Below, piece by piece: positions 7,285-15,462 of a stretch of 36,731 nt of DNA. Numbering within the stretch: position 1 is the first letter of the stretch; each line of letters starts with the position of its first letter. Both the position numbers and the translations under genes were made by a program. The notes under the pieces were generated by a model. That model saw nothing but the letters and a program-made list of their open reading frames with translations. It had not been told where the DNA came from and made no database searches. Source of the stretch: Burkholderiales bacterium (lineage in GTDB: Bacteria > Pseudomonadota > Gammaproteobacteria > Burkholderiales > Burkholderiaceae_C); contig JAGWTP010000034.1 of NCBI GenBank assembly GCA_028868895.1, positions 1 to 36,731 on the forward strand. Reading direction: 5' to 3'.

Positions 7285-8139
7285 TCAGGCCATGGGCCGA
7301 AGGCCCGCCAGCCTGTGCCGAAGCTCGCTCACGACGAGACCGAAATCCGGGACTGGGCCGGCGAGGTTCTGCACAAAGGCTTCCCACTGCCCCTGCTTGC
7401 CAGGATCGGTTGCAAAGGCGTCGCTGAGTCCATCAGGAATCCCCACAGGGATCACCGTGCTGCGACGCGCAAACGTCGCCACGATGGCCCGACGCAGCCG
7501 CTCTGGGTCGATCTCGAATGCGCTCGTCAGCCTCCACACGTCGCAGTAGTCCTTCATGCGGGTGTTCGCACGCCCCAAAACCACCATCGCATGAAACTTC
7601 TCGGCGATGACGGTCTCGGGCGGATAAGCGCGCAGGTGTGGTGACGGCATGTCGAGGAGCACCGGACGATCGATGTCCTCAACACCCGGCTCGACGGCAT
7701 CACCAAAGCCGATGTCCACGATGATCGGAATGCGTGCGCCGGCGAGTGACGCTGTCGTCCGAAGCCGCGAGCCCCCGTACTCGCCCTCCTTGCGGATGGC
7801 CTCGATCCTCAGGCCCTTCAGATCGAAGACCACGCCGTCGTCAGCTTGGACCGCCACGACCTCGCGGAACGCCCTGAGCAGCGCATCCTCCGCCGCGTCC
7901 CCGAAGCCAAGCAGGTCGACGTCCCGCGTCGCGCGATGCGGCTCGTCGAACCAGGTGGCCAGCAGCATCGCGCCCTTCAGCACGAACCGCTCGCGGTGTT
8001 GCGACAGGCTCAGACGATGCAGCCGGCGCTCCAGCGCGTACCGCGTGAGCAGCAGTTCTATGGACTGGCCGCGCGCATGCGCCAGGTTCAACAGGCGCTG
8101 GCGCACGGAGGCGCCGACGTTGCGCTGGCGATCAGGCAT
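7285..8139 (-). CDS. AbiEii/AbiGii-type nucleotidyltransferase toxin
   Basis: Toxin of a type IV-like AbiE toxin-antitoxin system; characterised members are nucleotidyltransferases that stop growth and can give phage abortive infection. The nucleotidyltransferase core is visible: KGAMLL (residues 55-60), then the DxD metal ligand pair in RDVDLL (D73, D75). The conserved later motifs are also present, EKFHAMVVLGR (180-190) with KDYCDVW (196-202). The length of 284 residues fits the AbiEii family. Its start overlaps the 3' end of the antitoxin gene by eight bases, indicating coupled translation. All recognisable active-site motifs are present. Confidence 0.92.
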   Translation of the reverse strand: MPDRQRNVGASVRQRLLNLAHARGQSIELLLTRYALERRLHRLSLSQHRERFVLKGAMLLATWFDEPHRATRDVDLLGFGDAAEDALLRAFREVVAVQADDGVVFDLKGLRIEAIRKEGEYGGSRLRTTASLAGARIPIIVDIGFGDAVEPGVEDIDRPVLLDMPSPHLRAYPPETVIAEKFHAMVVLGRANTRMKDYCDVWRLTSAFEIDPERLRRAIVATFARRSTVIPVGIPDGLSDAFATDPGKQGQWEAFVQNLAGPVPDFGLVVSELRHRLAGLRPMA

Positions 8140-8755
8140 CGCTGGTCAGCGCCATGACGTAAGGTTCCATCGTGGCCCACACGCCTGCGGCTTCGGCCTC
8201 CCGCGCGATCGCCGCAGGCGTGGCCTTGCGCTGGCGCAGCGCCTTGCGCAGGCTCTCGATGGCGAGCGCGTCGCCCACCGTTCGACGGTAGCGGAACAGG
8301 TCGGCGACCGTCTTGGCAACACCGAAAACGGGAACGGGCGTGCCGGCGATCTTCTTGCCCTCGACGCTGCGGTGCAGAAGCTCGTCAGGGAACCGGGCGA
8401 TGCGGATCGGCGGATAGGTGACCCGAGGGCGCCAGTCCTTGCGCCCGATGGCGATCCAGACCTTCGGTGGCATCTGGTCAGTGAGGCCGTGGAATGCCAG
8501 GGCCGAGGCCAGGCAGATGACGCCTTTGGGCACCAGCCGGGCCGCTTCGGCCAGCGACTGCTGCGCATCGAGCGCGGCATCGGGAAGTTGGTAGAGCCCG
8601 CGGGCGAGACGCACGACCTCGCCGGCGCGTTCCATACGGCCGATCGTCGTGGCGGTGATGCCCGCCGCGCTGAACTCTGCGAGCCGCGTCATCCCCCGCC
8701 GTTTGAGCAGCAACAGCGCCTGAGTGCGCTGCGTGGAACCGTCAGAGGCGGGCAT
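8132..8755 (-). CDS. AbiEi family antitoxin, winged-helix transcriptional regulator
   Basis: Antitoxin partner of the AbiEii toxin. An N-terminal winged helix (about residues 11-56, ending in ARGLYQL) is followed by the AbiEi antitoxin domain, including LASALAFHGLTDQMP and FGVAKTVADLFRYR. The length is about 207 residues. I chose the ATG at 8755, which has GAGGA about eight bases upstream; the longer frame begins with a TTG at 8779 inside the palindromic operator and is unlikely. AbiEi proteins repress their own operon by binding inverted repeats, and such a repeat lies immediately upstream. An eight-base overlap with the toxin gene couples the pair. Confidence 0.9.
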   Translation of the reverse strand: MPASDGSTQRTQALLLLKRRGMTRLAEFSAAGITATTIGRMERAGEVVRLARGLYQLPDAALDAQQSLAEAARLVPKGVICLASALAFHGLTDQMPPKVWIAIGRKDWRPRVTYPPIRIARFPDELLHRSVEGKKIAGTPVPVFGVAKTVADLFRYRRTVGDALAIESLRKALRQRKATPAAIAREAEAAGVWATMEPYVMALTSDA

Positions 8756-8802
8756 GGTATGAATCCTCGGGCGACTCAACTATTTATCCAAGGATTTATA
8801 CC
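8756..8802 (-). promoter_or_regulatory. AbiE operon operator/promoter, 11-bp inverted repeat
   Basis: Arms GGTATGAATCC (8756-8766) and GGATTTATACC (8792-8802) form an inverted repeat with one mismatch, flanking a 25-base spacer. A third partial copy, GGATAAATA on the minus strand, lies in the spacer. The AT-rich arms stand out from the GC-rich surroundings, and the upstream arm includes TATAAA, a possible -10. Characterised AbiEi antitoxins bind paired inverted repeats at their own promoter; assignment here is by analogy. Confidence 0.7.
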
Positions 8803-8967
8803 ATGCTGCCGCTCATGAAAGGAACGGTTGCAGGACGGCTCCGCTCTCGATCAGTGCGCCCGTCGGTGTGTTCCCCCGCTCGATCTTTGCCATTCAGGCC
8901 ACTATTCAGTTGCTTGTGGCAACCATCTGTGAAAGCATGCGGCCCCGCATCGTTCCGTACGCCGCAC

Positions 8968-9927
8968 ATGCCCGACGCCCCTCACGCCCGCCACCGCGTC
9001 GAAACCATCCGCGAGTTCAACCGCTTCTACACGCGCCGCATCGGCGTGCTGCACGAAGGGCTGCTGGACTCGAAATTCACGCTCACCGAATCGCGCCTGC
9101 TGTGGGAGCTGGCGCACCGCAACCCCATCACGGCCGCCGAGATCGCTCGCCGCCTCGACCTCGACCCCGGCTATCTGAGCCGGTTGCTGCGCGCACTCAA
9201 GGACCGCGGCCTGATCCGCAGCACCCGCTCGAAGGACGACGCGCGCCACCAGCACCTGAGCCTCACCGCCAGCGGCCGGCGCGCGTTCGCGCCGCTCGAC
9301 CGGCGCGCGCTGGCCGAGGTCAGCGCCCTGCTCGCCACGCTCACCGAAACGCAGCAACAGCAACTGCTGCAATCGATGGCGGCCATCGAACAACTGCTGG
9401 TCGATCCGGCGGCGCGCCAGGTGCCCTGCCTGCTGCGCCCGCACCGCGCCGGCGACATCGGCTGGGTGATCTCGCGTCACGGCGCGCTCTACGCCGACGA
9501 GTACGCCTGGGACCTGAGCTTCGAAGCCCTGGTCGCGCGCATCGCGGCCGATTTTCTGGAGCGCTTCGACGCGACGCGCGAAGCCTGCTGGATCGCCGAG
9601 CGCGACGGCGCAAACGTCGGCAGCGTGTTCCTCGTGCAAGCGCGCGACGAGAGCACGCACCAGGCGATCGACGGCGTGGCGCAACTGCGCCTGCTGCTGG
9701 TCGAACCCGCAGCGCGCGGCCTGGGTCTGGGCAAGCGGCTGGTCGATGAATGCCAGCGCTTCGCGCGCCGCGCCGGCTATCGCAAGATCGTGCTGTGGAC
9801 CAACCGCGAACTGCTCGCTGCGCGCGCCATCTACCGCAAGGCCGGGTACGTGCTCGTGCGCAGCGAGCCGCACCACAGCTTCGGCCACGACCTGGTCGGC
9901 GAGACCTGGGAGCTCGAGTTGCAATGA
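8968..9927 (+). CDS. Bifunctional MarR-type HTH regulator / GNAT N-acetyltransferase
   Basis: Fusion protein of about 319 residues. Residues 1-145 form a MarR-like winged helix: recognition region around ITAAEIARRLDLDPGYLSR (54-72) and a wing near IRSTRSKDDARHQHL. Residues 150-319 form a GNAT acetyltransferase with the acetyl-CoA loop RGLGLGKRLV (230-239) and the downstream ARAIYRKAGY. The start at 8968 was chosen because MarR homology begins there; upstream in-frame sequence is not conserved-looking. The acetylation substrate is unknown. The final codons overlap the YchJ-like gene by four bases (ATGA), so the two are probably co-translated. This domain combination is known in proteobacteria and actinobacteria. 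Confidence 0.9.
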   Translation: MPDAPHARHRVETIREFNRFYTRRIGVLHEGLLDSKFTLTESRLLWELAHRNPITAAEIARRLDLDPGYLSRLLRALKDRGLIRSTRSKDDARHQHLSLTASGRRAFAPLDRRALAEVSALLATLTETQQQQLLQSMAAIEQLLVDPAARQVPCLLRPHRAGDIGWVISRHGALYADEYAWDLSFEALVARIAADFLERFDATREACWIAERDGANVGSVFLVQARDESTHQAIDGVAQLRLLLVEPAARGLGLGKRLVDECQRFARRAGYRKIVLWTNRELLAARAIYRKAGYVLVRSEPHHSFGHDLVGETWELELQ

Positions 9928-10328
9928 GCGCCGCACCCTGCCCGTGCCAGACGCGCTCGGCCGCGCATCCCACCACGCCCTACGCCGCCTGCTGCGCCCA
10001 CTACCACGCCGGGCCGTTGCACCTGCAGGCGCCGACCGCCGAGGCCCTCATGCGCTCACGCTACGCCGCCTACGTGCTCGACCGGGTCGACTACCTGCTC
10101 GCCACCTGGCACCCGAGCACACGGCCGGCAGCCATCGACGCGAATCCACCGGGCCTGAAGTGGCTCGGGCTGGAGGTGCGGCGCCACACAGTGATGGACG
10201 CCGACCACGCCAGCGTGGAGTTCGTGGCCCGCAGCAAACTCGGCGGGCGCGCCCAGCGGCTGCATGAACTCAGCCGCTTCGTGCGCGAAGACGGGCGCTG
10301 GTTCTACGTCGACGGCGATTCGCCCTGA
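9924..10328 (+). CDS. YchJ family protein (UPF0225), Cys-rich SEC-C-like
   Basis: Small cytoplasmic protein of 134 residues. The N-terminal CPCQTR (Cys6, Cys8) and a second cysteine pair (Cys23, Cys24) in YAACCAHYHAG make the typical metal-binding set of the family. The core LMRSRYAAYVL and YLLATWHPSTRP, and the closing FVREDGRWFYVDGD, are diagnostic of YchJ proteins. The function of the family is not established. It overlaps the preceding HTH-GNAT gene by four bases, so the two form a small operon. Confidence 0.92.
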   Translation: MSAAPCPCQTRSAAHPTTPYAACCAHYHAGPLHLQAPTAEALMRSRYAAYVLDRVDYLLATWHPSTRPAAIDANPPGLKWLGLEVRRHTVMDADHASVEFVARSKLGGRAQRLHELSRFVREDGRWFYVDGDSP

Positions 10329-10347
10329 CGCGACGCCGCGTCCGGTG

Positions 10348-10890
10348 TCAGGCGAACTCCTGCCGTACCGTGGCCGACATCAGGCGCCGGATGATCCAAC
10401 CGAGCACCGCGCAGCCGACCAGCGTCATCAGCACCGCCATCACCCGCGCGGCGGTCACGAAGCCGCCGAACACGCCCATCGCCTGCGGCGGGATGGCGGC
10501 ACTGCGCAGCGTGTTGCTGACCACCGACTGCAGCACCTCCTGCTGCAGCCACAGGCCGAGCAGGTTGGCGCAGATGGCGACCACGAGCAGGCCGATGAAG
10601 GTGCGGCGCGCCCAGTCCAGCCGCATCAGCAGGCCGATGGCCGAGGCCAGCGTGGCCAGCGAGATCGCGAGGCACGCGCCCACCACCCACGGCAGGTAGC
10701 CGATCAGCAGGCCGGCCAGCAAAGGCAGCGTGTGGCGCTCGGCGGCCAGACGCAGGCCCGGCATCAGCGACGCGACGGCGGCGTTCTGCACCAGCGCCGA
10801 GGCGCTCGTCAGCGCGGCCAGGACGATGAACACCCAGGCGGTGGCGGTGACGAAGAGCGAGCGGGCACCGACGTTGTAGGTCTGCGGCAT
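10348..10890 (-). CDS. Hypothetical four-helix membrane protein
   Basis: Protein of about 180 residues that I do not recognise. Four hydrophobic stretches fit transmembrane helices, near residues 12-35, 55-80, 95-115 and 140-165. The N-terminus (MPQTYNVGARSLFVTATAWV) lacks a cleavable signal. The ATG at 10890 was chosen because the hydrophobic pattern starts right after it; the frame is open further upstream but reads low-complexity, Arg-rich sequence there. It converges with the ychJ-like gene and is divergent from the acyl-CoA ligase. Function cannot be stated. Confidence 0.75.
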   Translation of the reverse strand: MPQTYNVGARSLFVTATAWVFIVLAALTSASALVQNAAVASLMPGLRLAAERHTLPLLAGLLIGYLPWVVGACLAISLATLASAIGLLMRLDWARRTFIGLLVVAICANLLGLWLQQEVLQSVVSNTLRSAAIPPQAMGVFGGFVTAARVMAVLMTLVGCAVLGWIIRRLMSATVRQEFA

Positions 10891-11302
10891 GGTGAATCCT
10901 CGGCCCGGGCGGGTGGCAGCGCCTGCCCGGAAAAGCAGCGGAGCCCGCGACGACGAGCCCAACGCATGCCGCAATTTTCGGCCGCGATCGATGACAGAAC
11001 ACCCCTTGCTTAAGGGACGCAGCCATGTCCACACGCAGTTTGTGCGTTGTTTGCAACAGTCGCGTGAGCGATTGCGGGTCGCGTCGGGCGCGCGGCAGCG
11101 CAACGCCGGGTTCAGCGTGAACGCGGCACGCAACATGGCTCCGACACCGGAGTGGCGCAGCGCGCATTGGGGCAGCGCATCCTGGTCGACAATCCGGCCC
11201 GTTACGAACCCCCGCGGCGCGCGAGCCGCGGCACAATGATTCGGCCTTGCCAGGGCCCACATCCGTCCGCCCTTGCGGCGCACAACACTTGATGGAGACA
11301 CG
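10891..11302. other. Intergenic region between divergent genes, no convincing gene
   Basis: About 410 bases between the small membrane protein (minus) and the acyl-CoA ligase (plus). Open frames here have no recognisable domain or consistent codon pattern. One clear structural element is a seven-base inverted repeat CCGCGGC / GCCGCGG (11212-11218 and 11225-11231). The ligase ribosome-binding site is GGAGA at 11294-11298. Promoters for both flanking genes are expected here, but I cannot place them with confidence. Confidence 0.6.
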
Positions 11303-12946
11303 ATGAACGGTTTGATGATGCAGCAGCCGCTGCTGATCTCGTCGCTGCTGGTGCATGCCGAACGCCACCACGGCGACCAGGAAGTGGTGTCGCGCCGGGT
11401 CGAGGGCGACATCCATCGTTGCACCTACCGCGAACTGGCCGCGCGCTCTCGACGCATGGCCAAGGCGCTGGCCACGCTCGGCGTGCAGCCCGGCCAGCGC
11501 GTGGCCACGCTGGCCTGGAACGGCTACCGGCACATGGAGCTGTACTACGCGGTCTCGGGTTCCGGTGCGGTGCTGCACACGCTCAACCCTAGGCTGCACC
11601 CCGACCACGTGGTCTACATCGCCGACCACGCCGAAGACCAGGTGCTGTTCTTCGACATGACCTTCCTGCCGCTGATCGAAGCCATCGCGCCGCGCGTGAA
11701 GACCATCAAGACCTTCGTCGCGATGACCGACCGCGCGCACATGCCCAAGGACAGCAAGGTCGCCAACCTGCTGTGCTTCGAGGACCTGGTCGACGCCAAC
11801 GACGACCGGTTCGAATGGCCGGTGTTCGACGAGAACCAGGCCTCGTCGCTGTGCTACACCTCGGGCACCACCGGCAACCCGAAGGGCGTGCTCTACAGCC
11901 ACCGCTCGACGGTGCTGCACACCTTCGGCATCGCGCTGCCCGACGCGCTGAACTGCTCGTCGCGCGACACCATCCTGCCGGTGGTGCCGATGTTCCACGT
12001 CAATGCCTGGGGGCTGCCTTACGCGGCCTGCATGATGGGCTCCAAGCTGGTGTTCCCGGGCCCGGGGCTGGACGGCAAATCGCTGTACGAGCTGTTCGAG
12101 GCCGAGCGCGTGACGATGTCCGCCGGCGTGCCCACGGTGTGGCAAGGCCTGCTCGCGTATGTGGAGGCCAACGGCCTCAAGTTTTCAACCATGCGCCGCA
12201 CCGTGATCGGCGGCTCGGCCTGCCCGCCGGCGATGATGAAGACCTTCGAGGAAGGCTACGACGTGCAGGTGCTGCACGCCTGGGGCATGACCGAGATGAG
12301 CCCGGTGGGCACCGCCGCGGTCCTGAAGGGCAAGCACGCCGGCTTGTCGCGCGAGCAGCGCCTGGCGGTGCAGGCCACGCAGGGCCGCGTGGTCTACGGC
12401 GTGGACATGAAGATCGTCGGCGCGAACGGTGAAGAGCTGCCCTGGGACGGCAAGGTCTCGGGCGAGTTGCTCGTGCGCGGGCCGTGGATCATCTCGAGCT
12501 ACTTCAAGGGCGAAGGCGGCGACCCGCTGGTGCCCGATGCGCGCGGGCGCGGCTGGTTCCCGACCGGCGACGTCGCCACCATCGACGCCGACGGCTACAT
12601 GCACATCACCGACCGCAGCAAGGACGTGATCAAGTCGGGCGGCGAATGGATCGGCTCGATCGACCTCGAGAACATCGCGATGGCCCACCCGTCGGTCGCG
12701 ATGGCCGCGTGCATCGCCGCCAGGCACGCCAAGTGGGACGAGCGGCCGCTGCTGATCGTCGTCAAGAAGCCCGGCGCCGAACTCACGCGTGAAGAACTGC
12801 TCGCGTTCTTCGAAGGCCGCATCGCCAAGTGGTGGACGCCCGACGACGTAGTGTTCGTCGACGCGATCCCGCTCGGCGCGACCGGCAAGATGCTGAAGAA
12901 CCGGCTGCGTGAGCAGTACGGCGACCGGCTGCTCGCGGCCGGCTGA
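11303..12946 (+). CDS. AMP-forming acyl-CoA ligase, DmdB-like (3-methylthiopropionyl-CoA / fatty acyl-CoA ligase)
   Basis: ANL-superfamily enzyme that activates a carboxylic acid with ATP and CoA. The P-loop YTSGTTGNPKG is at residues 185-195, followed by the hinge region with GWFPTGDVATID and ITDRSKDVIKSGGEWI. The catalytic C-terminal lysine lies in GATGKMLKN. The N-terminus (MMQQPLLISSLLVHAERHHGD) resembles the DmdB branch, which activates 3-methylthiopropionate, although many members are annotated as medium- or long-chain acyl-CoA ligases. The length is 547 residues, normal for the group. The start has a GGAGA site upstream. No other DMSP-pathway or beta-oxidation genes are adjacent, so the substrate is not settled by context. 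Confidence 0.88.
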   Translation: MNGLMMQQPLLISSLLVHAERHHGDQEVVSRRVEGDIHRCTYRELAARSRRMAKALATLGVQPGQRVATLAWNGYRHMELYYAVSGSGAVLHTLNPRLHPDHVVYIADHAEDQVLFFDMTFLPLIEAIAPRVKTIKTFVAMTDRAHMPKDSKVANLLCFEDLVDANDDRFEWPVFDENQASSLCYTSGTTGNPKGVLYSHRSTVLHTFGIALPDALNCSSRDTILPVVPMFHVNAWGLPYAACMMGSKLVFPGPGLDGKSLYELFEAERVTMSAGVPTVWQGLLAYVEANGLKFSTMRRTVIGGSACPPAMMKTFEEGYDVQVLHAWGMTEMSPVGTAAVLKGKHAGLSREQRLAVQATQGRVVYGVDMKIVGANGEELPWDGKVSGELLVRGPWIISSYFKGEGGDPLVPDARGRGWFPTGDVATIDADGYMHITDRSKDVIKSGGEWIGSIDLENIAMAHPSVAMAACIAARHAKWDERPLLIVVKKPGAELTREELLAFFEGRIAKWWTPDDVVFVDAIPLGATGKMLKNRLREQYGDRLLAAG

Positions 12947-12958
12947 AACGACCCTCCG

Positions 12959-13843
12959 TTGCAAGCCGGCGCCGTCTACGCCGCCCTCGCCTTCGTCTGG
13001 TGGGGGCTGTTCCCGCTCTACTTTCGCGTCGTCACGAGCGTGGCGCCGTTCGACGTGCTGGCGCACCGCATCGTCTGGTGCACGCTGTTCCTCGCGCTCG
13101 TGCTGACGTGGCGGCGCCAGTGGGCGTGGCTGGCGCAGGTGCGGCGCTCGCCGCGGGTGCTCGGCGCCTTCGCCGCCAGTGCATTGCTGATCGCGGTGAA
13201 CTGGCTGACCTACATCTGGGCGGTCCACAGCGACCATGTGGTCGACGCAAGCCTGGGCTACTTCATCACGCCGCTGGTCAACGTGCTGCTCGGCACCACG
13301 CTGCTGCACGAGCGGCTGCGCCGCGCGCAGTGGGTCGCGCTGGCGCTCGCCGGGCTGGGCGTGGCCTGGCTCACCGTGCAGGCCGGGCACCCGCCATGGG
13401 TCGCGCTGGTGCTGGCGATCAGCTTCGGCGGCTACGGCCTGCTGCGCAAGGTGGCGGTGCTCGGCGCCCTCGAAGGCCTGACGCTCGAGACCCTGCTGCT
13501 CGCGCCGCTGGCGCTGGCCGTGCTCGCCTTCGAGTGGCAGCGCGGCACCGGCAGCTTCCCGGCTCCCGACTGGGTCACCAACCTGTGGCTGATCGGCCTG
13601 GGGCCGGTCACCGCGGTGCCGCTGCTGCTGTTCGCGGCCGGGGCACGCCGGCTGTCGATGACGGCGCTCGGCTTGCTGCAATACATCGGCCCGACGATCC
13701 AGTTCGTGCTCGCGCTGTGGGTCTTCCATGAACCGTTCGCGTGGTCGCGGCTGGCCGGCTTCGGCTGCATCTGGATGGCGCTGGCGGTGTACAGCGCCGA
13801 AGGCTGGCACCGGTCGAGACGGTTCTCGGCCGTGCCCGCATGA
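12959..13843 (+). CDS. rarD: RarD family EamA/DMT transporter
   Basis: Inner-membrane protein of 294 residues with about ten hydrophobic helices, made of two EamA repeats. The N-terminal GAVYAALAFVWWGLFPLYFR and the motifs LAHRIVWC, NWLTYIWAV and SLGYFITPLVNVLLG are characteristic of RarD proteins. The start is taken as TTG at 12959, twelve bases after the ligase stop, because it places the first helix as in other RarD proteins and no ATG is available near it. RarD homologues are often labelled chloramphenicol-sensitive proteins, but physiological substrates are generally unknown. Short spacing suggests co-transcription with the ligase. Confidence 0.92.
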   Translation: MQAGAVYAALAFVWWGLFPLYFRVVTSVAPFDVLAHRIVWCTLFLALVLTWRRQWAWLAQVRRSPRVLGAFAASALLIAVNWLTYIWAVHSDHVVDASLGYFITPLVNVLLGTTLLHERLRRAQWVALALAGLGVAWLTVQAGHPPWVALVLAISFGGYGLLRKVAVLGALEGLTLETLLLAPLALAVLAFEWQRGTGSFPAPDWVTNLWLIGLGPVTAVPLLLFAAGARRLSMTALGLLQYIGPTIQFVLALWVFHEPFAWSRLAGFGCIWMALAVYSAEGWHRSRRFSAVPA

Positions 13844-13931
13844 AGCCCACGCTGCACCAGCCGTTCGCCATCGATTGACCTCCGGTCCCGCGCTCCTCCG
13901 TACCGCCCTCACCCACCCGCCTGCGACCCCC

Positions 13932-15443
13932 ATGATGACCCTCATCCTCGCCCGGCACCGCCCGTCGACGCGCCGGCGCCCGATCACCTTGATCGCGCTC
14001 GTCGCCATGCTGCAGTGGCCGTGCATCGGGCAGGCGCAGAGCGGCTCGGCTGGAATGGCTTCGCTGCCGATCGCGACCTCGTTCGGCTTTGAAACCGTGC
14101 GCTTGCCGCAAGGCGAGCACATGGGGCTGGCCGGCGGCACGTTGCTGTTCGACATCGGCAGCGACTGGGCCGTGGGGCCCGCGGTGTACGGTGCCGCCAG
14201 CGGGCGGCGCGGCGGTTTGTTCGTCGGCGGCGTCGAACTGCAGCATCGGTGGCAGCTGGCCGACAGCGTGTCGCTGGCCGCCGGTTTGTTTGCGGGTGGC
14301 GGCGGTGGTGCCGCAGCGCCCGTGGGCGGCGGGCTGATGCTGCGCCCGGCGGTCACGTTGTGGAAAGACCTGGGGCCGACGCTGCAGGCCGGACTGTCAT
14401 GGTCCTCGGTGCGGTTTCCGAGCGGGCAGATCGCCAGCCAGCAAGTCGGCCTGGCGCTCGCCTGGCGCGGCGAGTTCGGGTATTTCACCGACGCTGACAC
14501 CGGATCGAACTCGGCCGCGGCATGGGGCGCATCGACCGGCCTGGGTTTCGACCGCATCGCCGCCACCGCCACCAGCTACCGGTTCGCCGACGGCAGTGCG
14601 CGCCACATCGGCCTGGCCGGTGCCCGCGCCGAACGCCGCTCATCCACCGACGGGCTGGCCTGGGGCCTCGAGGCCGCCGCGGCCGCCAAGGGCGACGCCA
14701 CCGGCTACATGGAGATCCTGGGCAGCGGCGCCTACAGCGTTGCGCCGCTGCCATCGTGGCGGGTCGGTGTGCGCCTGGGTGCCGGGCTGGCCGGCGGCGG
14801 CGCGGTGCCCACCGGCGGCGGCCTGATCGGCAAGGCCGCGGCGACGATGGCGTGGAGCCCCGCGCCCGGTTGGACGCTGGGCGGCGAGTTCGGCATGGTT
14901 CGCGGCGTGCGCAGCCCGCTGCGGGCGCGCGAAGCGCAGGTGTGGCTCGGCATCGACCTCGAACCCGGCTTCGACGGACGCCGCAGTTCGCCCGGCACGG
15001 TGGTGCGCACCGAATGGGTTGCCGCGCTTCAACACGTTGTTCGCGTCGAACGCCGCGACGGCACGCGCCAGCCGCTCGACACCATCGGCCTGAAGCTCAA
15101 CCGCTACCTGGACGAGCACTTCTACCTCAGCGGCCAGGCGCACAGCGCCTACGCGGGTGGCGCCGGCGCCTATTCGGTGGGCCTGTTCGGAGCCGGCGTC
15201 GCGACGAGCCCGCGATCGTCGTGGCGGCTCGGCGCCGAAGCGCTGGTCGGCGCGGCCGGCGGTGGCGGCGTGGCGACTTCCGGCGGCGCGATCACGCAAG
15301 GCCTGGTCTGGGCCAGCTGGTCACCGAGCCGGCTCGGCGAGTGGCGCGCCGGCCTGGGCGCGACGCGCCCGCTGCGCGGCGGCGGCGCCAGCCCGATCGT
15401 CGAACTGTCGTGGAGCCACGCCTTCGGCATGGCCGGGCGCTGA
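13932..15443 (+). CDS. Unrecognised secreted glycine-rich protein with three repeated GGG motifs
   Basis: Protein of 503 residues that I do not recognise. An N-terminal signal peptide is plausible: a basic region, the hydrophobic ITLIALVAMLQWP, and cleavage after GQAQ (about residue 36). The mature part is rich in Gly, Ala, Ser and Trp, has few charged clusters and no long hydrophobic helix, and shows alternating patterns expected of beta strands. A motif with the sense GL-x2-GGGG-x3-P/T-GGG-x8-W occurs three times, near residues 118-144, 284-308 and 418-443. Each copy follows a stretch ending in Tyr, Ser, Val and a Trp-Arg pair or similar. An outer-membrane or surface beta-structure is a reasonable guess. 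It runs convergent to the DUF3501 gene with a 19-base gap. Confidence 0.8.
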   Translation: MMTLILARHRPSTRRRPITLIALVAMLQWPCIGQAQSGSAGMASLPIATSFGFETVRLPQGEHMGLAGGTLLFDIGSDWAVGPAVYGAASGRRGGLFVGGVELQHRWQLADSVSLAAGLFAGGGGGAAAPVGGGLMLRPAVTLWKDLGPTLQAGLSWSSVRFPSGQIASQQVGLALAWRGEFGYFTDADTGSNSAAAWGASTGLGFDRIAATATSYRFADGSARHIGLAGARAERRSSTDGLAWGLEAAAAAKGDATGYMEILGSGAYSVAPLPSWRVGVRLGAGLAGGGAVPTGGGLIGKAAATMAWSPAPGWTLGGEFGMVRGVRSPLRAREAQVWLGIDLEPGFDGRRSSPGTVVRTEWVAALQHVVRVERRDGTRQPLDTIGLKLNRYLDEHFYLSGQAHSAYAGGAGAYSVGLFGAGVATSPRSSWRLGAEALVGAAGGGGVATSGGAITQGLVWASWSPSRLGEWRAGLGATRPLRGGGASPIVELSWSHAFGMAGR

Positions 15444-15462
15444 CGCCCGCACCGCGCCGCGG

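Noticed and set aside
4803-7427. Plus-strand open frame of 874 codons antisense to imuA and imuB
   Set aside because: Arg/Gly/Gln-rich low-complexity product with no domain; it results from GC bias opposite the real, recognisable imuAB genes.
8803-8967. N-terminal extension of the HTH-GNAT protein from an ATG at 8803
   Set aside because: The extension is Arg/Ser/Pro-rich and unlike MarR proteins; it would start next to the abiE operator. The ATG at 8968 is adopted.
10889-11239. Possible 116-residue gene in the divergent intergenic region
   Set aside because: No recognisable domain, no ribosome-binding site, and it starts inside the opposite gene's start region.
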